This document shows positions 14,106 to 17,324 of a stretch of DNA of 17,324 nucleotides, in pieces (position 1 is the stretch's first letter; each line of letters opens with the position of its first letter). A program made the translations under genes and the position numbers. Under the pieces are notes generated by a model. That model saw nothing but the letters and a program-made list of their open reading frames with translations. It was not told the origin of the DNA and did not search any database. The stretch lies in NCBI GenBank assembly GCA_023717585.1, contig JAMQPJ010000509.1, positions 1-17,324 of the forward strand, in the 5' to 3' direction. The stretch comes from Thermoanaerobaculia bacterium (GTDB lineage: Bacteria; Acidobacteriota; Thermoanaerobaculia; UBA5066).

Positions 14106-15767
14106 TCAGGGCGCCTTCGCGGCACCGAGGGTGAGCGTCGCGCCTCCGGCCATGCCCGTCTCCAGCTCCTCCGCCAGTATGGCAAGGCGGTCGCCCGCGA
14201 AGAGGCCGGTCAGGGGCGCGTCGTAGAGATAGAGAGTGCCCTCCCCCGAGCGGACCAGCGGCATCTCGCTGTGATTCACGAACGGGGCGTCCTTTCCGTG
14301 CGCGACGGCAATGCTCACCCGGAGGCGTCCGTCACCGACCGCCCGCAGGAGTTCCGGCGCCGGGCCGAGCTGGATCTTCAGCCGCAGCGTCGTCTTTCCG
14401 GCCGCGATCGGGTCGGTGGCGGCCTCCACACCCAGCGCGCTCGGGCCCGCGTCTCCCTTCAGAAGGCCCAGCACGAGCGCCCGGGCGACGGAATCGGGCG
14501 TCCCGCCCGCGATCGAGCTCGGGGCGCGCACGCTCACGTCGTCGCGCGTCGATCGGACGACGAGAGAGTGGACCTTTCCGTCCGACGGGCGGGCCGCCTG
14601 AAAGGTCACGATGTACGACTCCGACAGACGGTCGAGCGACCCCGACAGGTGGTCCGCCGTGGTCGAGACCTCGCCGCCCGTGGCGGCCGCGACCTGAAGG
14701 AGAGGCTCCTCCCTCTGTGTCACGGCCGGCCCGATGATCGTTCCGGTGCTCGTGATCCCGACGTCTATCGGCGACCGCGCAGGGATCTCCGCCGTTCCGA
14801 GGAAGCGCTCGGGGCCGAGAGTGAGCGGAAACACGGCGAATCCGAGGCTGCCGAGGAGCGCGCTGGCGCCCGCCACCTCGGCGTGGAGCGTCCCCTCGAA
14901 ACCGATCACGCCGGGTGAAGCCACGTTCGAGTCCGCAGCCAGCTTCTCCGTGAAGCGGGAAGGATCGAGCTCGAACCCGTCGGTGACGAAGACGAACAGG
15001 CCGCCCGGCTCCGCCTCCTCGCGGCTGGCCCATCGGGTGATCCGGTCGAGCACGTTCCGGGCGACGATTCGCTCCTGCATCTGTCTCGTCCGAGCCGCCG
15101 CGCCCTTGGCGCTTGTCACGCTGTCGAGGCTCTCCCCCTCGTCCCGCCTCGCCCCGGAGAACGTCACGTCCATCGCCTTTTTTGCATCCTCGATGCGCTG
15201 CGAGGCCAGCCAGTCGCGCCCGGGCACCGAAGAGCCCATCGTCTTCAGGGCCGCCCGGATCTTCGCGACGTCCCGTGTGGCGGCGAGGAAGACTCTAGGC
15301 TCGGGATCGGCCACGACGATCTCCAGCGGTCCGTTGGCGACGAGCTTCGGTGCAAGCCCGTCGAGCGCCCGCGCGGTTTCCTTCACGGCGGGCGTGGACA
15401 GGAACGTCGTCTCGACGTAGACGACCTGGCGGACGGTCCGTGGCTTCGCCGCCGCTGTCGCCTCTGCGGCCGCAGGAGCCGTCGTGGCTCCCGCAGGAGC
15501 CGCCGATTTCGAAAAGAGCCGTTCGACGTCGAAAACCTCGGCCTTCTTCCCGTCCTCGAGAACCTCGATGTCATTCGGGGAGGGCGGCTTCGAAAGCGGC
15601 TTTCCGTCGCGCGTCGTGAGCACCACGCGCACACTTCGCAGGGTGATCTCGGCCCGGGCCCGGAACGGGCGCGACCTGTCCGGCTCCGTGCCCTGTGGGG
15701 CGGCGCTCCCGATGACGGCGTTGGCGAGACAGGCAGCTACCAGACCGACCGCGGAACTTCTCTTCAT
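14106..15767 (-). CDS. VWFA-related secreted protein (acidobacterial type)
   Basis: This 553-residue protein begins with a signal peptide (MKRSSAVGLVAACLANAVIG, probable cleavage after AAP or nearby). It is followed by the strand pattern RAEITLRSVRVVLTTRDGKPL and the segment NDIEVLEDGKKAEVF (65-79), the typical opening of acidobacterial VWFA-related proteins. A von Willebrand A-like fold follows (about 113-400), with LFVFVTDGFELDP as a central strand. The metal-binding DxSxS is altered to ETTFLS (119-124), so metal-dependent adhesion may be lost. A beta-rich C-terminal part (about 440-553) completes it. The start at 15767 was chosen because it gives a signal peptide; an in-frame ATG at 16010 would add 81 residues without one and overlap the divergent gene. 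It probably acts as an envelope binding or scaffold protein. Confidence 0.85.
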   Translation of the reverse strand: MKRSSAVGLVAACLANAVIGSAAPQGTEPDRSRPFRARAEITLRSVRVVLTTRDGKPLSKPPSPNDIEVLEDGKKAEVFDVERLFSKSAAPAGATTAPAAAEATAAAKPRTVRQVVYVETTFLSTPAVKETARALDGLAPKLVANGPLEIVVADPEPRVFLAATRDVAKIRAALKTMGSSVPGRDWLASQRIEDAKKAMDVTFSGARRDEGESLDSVTSAKGAAARTRQMQERIVARNVLDRITRWASREEAEPGGLFVFVTDGFELDPSRFTEKLAADSNVASPGVIGFEGTLHAEVAGASALLGSLGFAVFPLTLGPERFLGTAEIPARSPIDVGITSTGTIIGPAVTQREEPLLQVAAATGGEVSTTADHLSGSLDRLSESYIVTFQAARPSDGKVHSLVVRSTRDDVSVRAPSSIAGGTPDSVARALVLGLLKGDAGPSALGVEAATDPIAAGKTTLRLKIQLGPAPELLRAVGDGRLRVSIAVAHGKDAPFVNHSEMPLVRSGEGTLYLYDAPLTGLFAGDRLAILAEELETGMAGGATLTLGAAKAP

Positions 15768-15921
15768 GCACGTGAACAAGCAAGCCCGGTGCCCTGCGGA
15801 CCGTCCCTGGCAGAAGGCGCTCGCACCGGGGGCGGCCCGGCGCGCGACACTGCTACGAAAGCCACCTGGTGAGCCATCTGCCTCATCGTATCCCGGCAGG
15901 CGGTGGACATAGTTTGCAGGA
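15768..15921. other. divergent intergenic region between the VWFA-related gene and the CTERM-like gene
   Basis: This 154-bp region must hold both divergent promoters. A CATAGT box (15908-15913) lies 8 nt before the rightward ATG at 15922 and is the best -10 candidate. On the left side a GCACGTGAAC stretch adjoins the leftward ATG, but no convincing -10 box was seen there. No ORF or RNA gene is supported. Confidence 0.4.
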
Positions 15922-16605
15922 ATGAGCCGCCGGCCCTCCTCGATTTCGCGCCTCACTTTCGTCGCGGGCTTCGTCCTCGCCGCGGTCCCTGCGCAGGCGC
16001 AGAACCTCATTTCCGATCCGCACTTTGCCTCCGGGATCTCGGCGTGGTCTCCTCAGGTTACCCCCGGGATCACGACCACGCTTTTCCGCGATCCGGGCCT
16101 GGGCATCGACGGTGCCCCCGGCTTTGCGGTGCTCACGGGCGGCAGCTTCGGGCCCATATCCTATTCCGCGCGCACGTGCGTGCCCGTCCAGGCGGGCGTC
16201 GTTTACTCGTTCGGCGGCGCCGTGCGGTTCAGGTCGAGCCAGGGCTCGTCCGCGGTCTTCTGGCTGAGCTTCTTCAGCGATGGCGCCTGCGGCACCCCGG
16301 TTTCTCCGCCGCCTCCTGCCGCAGCCAGCACGGGTGCAAGCGGCTTGGTGCCGGACTGGTGGACGCAATGCCGGGGAATCGGCGCCACGGCGCCGCCCGG
16401 CGCGGCAAGCGCCGCACTTGATTTCGTCCTTTTCGGGATATCGACAAGCCAGAGTCCCATTGCGGACTTCGACGACGTCTACGTCGGCCGGGCGGGCACC
16501 GTGGAGCCCCCGTTTCCCGTTCCACTCCTCTCGCGGGCCGGCATCCTCGCGCTCGGAGTCGCGCTCGCGCTGGCGGGCGCGCTCGCGATCCGGCCGACGC
16601 GCTGA
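15922..16605 (+). CDS. secreted beta-sandwich protein with IPTL-CTERM-like sorting tail
   Basis: This 227-residue protein has a signal peptide (hydrophobic core about 11-22, cleavage after PAQA near residue 26). The mature N-terminus NLISDPHFASGISAWSP and later FDDVYVGR resemble carbohydrate-binding-like jelly-roll domains of secreted proteins. The tail reads VPLLSRAGILALGVALALAGALAIRPTR: a short PxLS-type motif, one membrane helix and a basic end. This is the layout of IPTL-CTERM signals, which are recognised by exosortase-type enzymes (XrtH in described systems), although the usual W-G after the motif is replaced by A-G. The protein is therefore probably exported, anchored briefly in the membrane, then processed. 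No exosortase is in this window. Its stop directly abuts the stop of the convergent TPR gene. Confidence 0.8.
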   Translation: MSRRPSSISRLTFVAGFVLAAVPAQAQNLISDPHFASGISAWSPQVTPGITTTLFRDPGLGIDGAPGFAVLTGGSFGPISYSARTCVPVQAGVVYSFGGAVRFRSSQGSSAVFWLSFFSDGACGTPVSPPPPAAASTGASGLVPDWWTQCRGIGATAPPGAASAALDFVLFGISTSQSPIADFDDVYVGRAGTVEPPFPVPLLSRAGILALGVALALAGALAIRPTR

Positions 16606-17324
16606 TCAGCGGTCGAGCTCGCGCCGCAGGTCGCGCGTCTTGCGCAGCATGACGAGGTCCGGATCCGCGCCCTTCCAGAGCCCCAGAAGCCTGTCGGCGG
16701 CGCCGCGCGCCTTGTCGATCTGGCCCGACGCCCGATAGGCGAGCGCGAGGTAATAGAACGCCGTGACCCAGGGCTGCTGCGCCTCCCAGCCGAAGGAGTC
16801 CGTCGCGAGGAGCGTCTCGTACGTCGTCACGGCCTCCGGGAAGTCTTTCGCCGCCCACGCCGCGTAGGCCAGGCTTTCCAGGGTCTGGCCGGTTCGGAAT
16901 TCGCGGTCCGCGAGCCGGAGCTTTTCGACGGCGGCCGCCGGCCGGCCGCGCGCGAGCTCGATCTCGCCCTCCAGCCGGTGCAGGTCACTCATGTCCTGAG
17001 CACTCGCAGGACGCGCGCCCTTCGCGACGGCGTCCCGGAGGCGCTCCGCGGTCGGCAGCGCCCCGGCTCGCGCGAAGGAAGACCCGAGCCGGGCCGGCCA
17101 CGAGATCCCCACGTCGAGCCCTTGCTGCATCGCGCGGGCGCGCTCCAGCTCGGCGAGGTGCCCGGTGCGGTCTCCCTGGCCCTCGAGAAGGATGGCGAGG
17201 AACAGCCGGTCGCGCGAGGCGCTCAGGACGTTTCGCGCCGCCTCGTTCAGAAGCACGGCTTCCCTGAGGCGTGGAGCCGCGTCGCGGTAATGCCCCTCGT
17301 AGAGGTCGAGGAGCGCCATGGACC
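16606..17324 (-). CDS. TPR-repeat protein, C-terminal part (5' end outside window)
   Basis: This reading frame is open to the window edge; only the C-terminal ~239 residues are visible. They consist of helix-turn-helix TPR-like repeats (for example LYEGHYRDAAPRLREAVLL, LEGEIELARGRPAAAVEKLR, AAKDFPEAVTTYETLL, LALAYRASGQIDKARGAADRLL). The ending WKGADPDLVMLRKTRDLRREL resembles the C-terminus of acidobacterial Ser/Thr kinases or transcriptional regulators that carry TPR arrays, so the missing N-terminus may hold a kinase or DNA-binding domain. The ATG at 17319 is probably internal, since the repeats already begin there. Its stop codon adjoins the stop of the neighbouring convergent gene with no base between. 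Confidence 0.8.
   Translation of the reverse strand, partial: SMALLDLYEGHYRDAAPRLREAVLLNEAARNVLSASRDRLFLAILLEGQGDRTGHLAELERARAMQQGLDVGISWPARLGSSFARAGALPTAERLRDAVAKGARPASAQDMSDLHRLEGEIELARGRPAAAVEKLRLADREFRTGQTLESLAYAAWAAKDFPEAVTTYETLLATDSFGWEAQQPWVTAFYYLALAYRASGQIDKARGAADRLLGLWKGADPDLVMLRKTRDLRRELDR

Noticed and set aside
13165..14226. Plus-strand open frame of 353 codons over the VWA-type genes
   Set aside because: It is an antisense shadow, rich in Arg and Gly, and runs across the boundary of two well-supported minus-strand genes.
1..17324. CRISPR array, tRNA, rRNA or insertion sequence
   Set aside because: No regularly spaced repeats, cloverleaf arms, rRNA-like conserved stretches or transposase motifs were seen on reading both strands.

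Overview
This is a dense, high-GC, gene-packed window of bacterial chromosome. The gene content looks like the phylum Acidobacteriota: a PknB-type Ser/Thr kinase fused to a TolB/WD40-like propeller, a VWFA-related secreted protein, a secreted DinB-fold protein, a YtrA-type GntR/ABC cassette and GT39-like membrane glycosyltransferases. This placement is inferred from gene families only; there is no rRNA or tRNA gene to confirm it.

Layout. (1) 1-3108: two divergent polyprenyl-phosphate-sugar-type (GT39/PMT-like) membrane glycosyltransferases, whose start codons are 17 bp apart; the left one runs off the window. (2) 3131-3824: the most interesting locus. A promoter and a 15-codon fragment resembling the first residues of an acidobacterial protein kinase sit just upstream of a membrane-anchored thioredoxin-like gene. 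That gene is interrupted by one in-frame TGA exactly where the first cysteine of a CxxC motif is expected (T-TGA-P-V-C). A two-tier hairpin with a G-rich apical loop lies immediately 3' of the TGA. I read this as a selenoprotein with a UxxC redox centre and a bacterial SECIS element; ordinary gene callers would split it into two ORFs or call it a pseudogene. (3) 3856-6465: kinase-propeller gene. (4) 6516-6887: small secreted protein of unknown function. (5) 8778-6901, minus strand: methionine-salvage trio mtnB-mtnD-mtnC. (6) 8954-12789: tightly coupled operon gntR - ABC ATPase - ABC permease - zinc-free MDR oxidoreductase - secreted DinB protein, preceded by an inverted-repeat operator candidate. 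(7) 15767-12829, minus strand: a VWFA-related secreted protein and a companion with a partial VWA-like C-terminus. (8) 15922-16605: secreted beta-sandwich protein with an IPTL-CTERM-like tail. (9) 17324-16606, minus strand: TPR-rich C-terminal part of a larger protein, probably a kinase/TPR regulator.

How the genes work together. The mtn trio catalyses consecutive or near-consecutive steps that return 5-methylthioribulose-1-phosphate to the methionine keto-acid. The gntR operon looks like a self-regulated, envelope-stress-type ABC exporter with two passenger genes. Several genes begin 6-12 nt after a TANNNT-like -10 box with no Shine-Dalgarno sequence, which suggests that leaderless or very short-leader mRNAs are common here, while genes inside operons carry normal ribosome binding sites. 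No CRISPR array, transposon, tRNA or rRNA was found.
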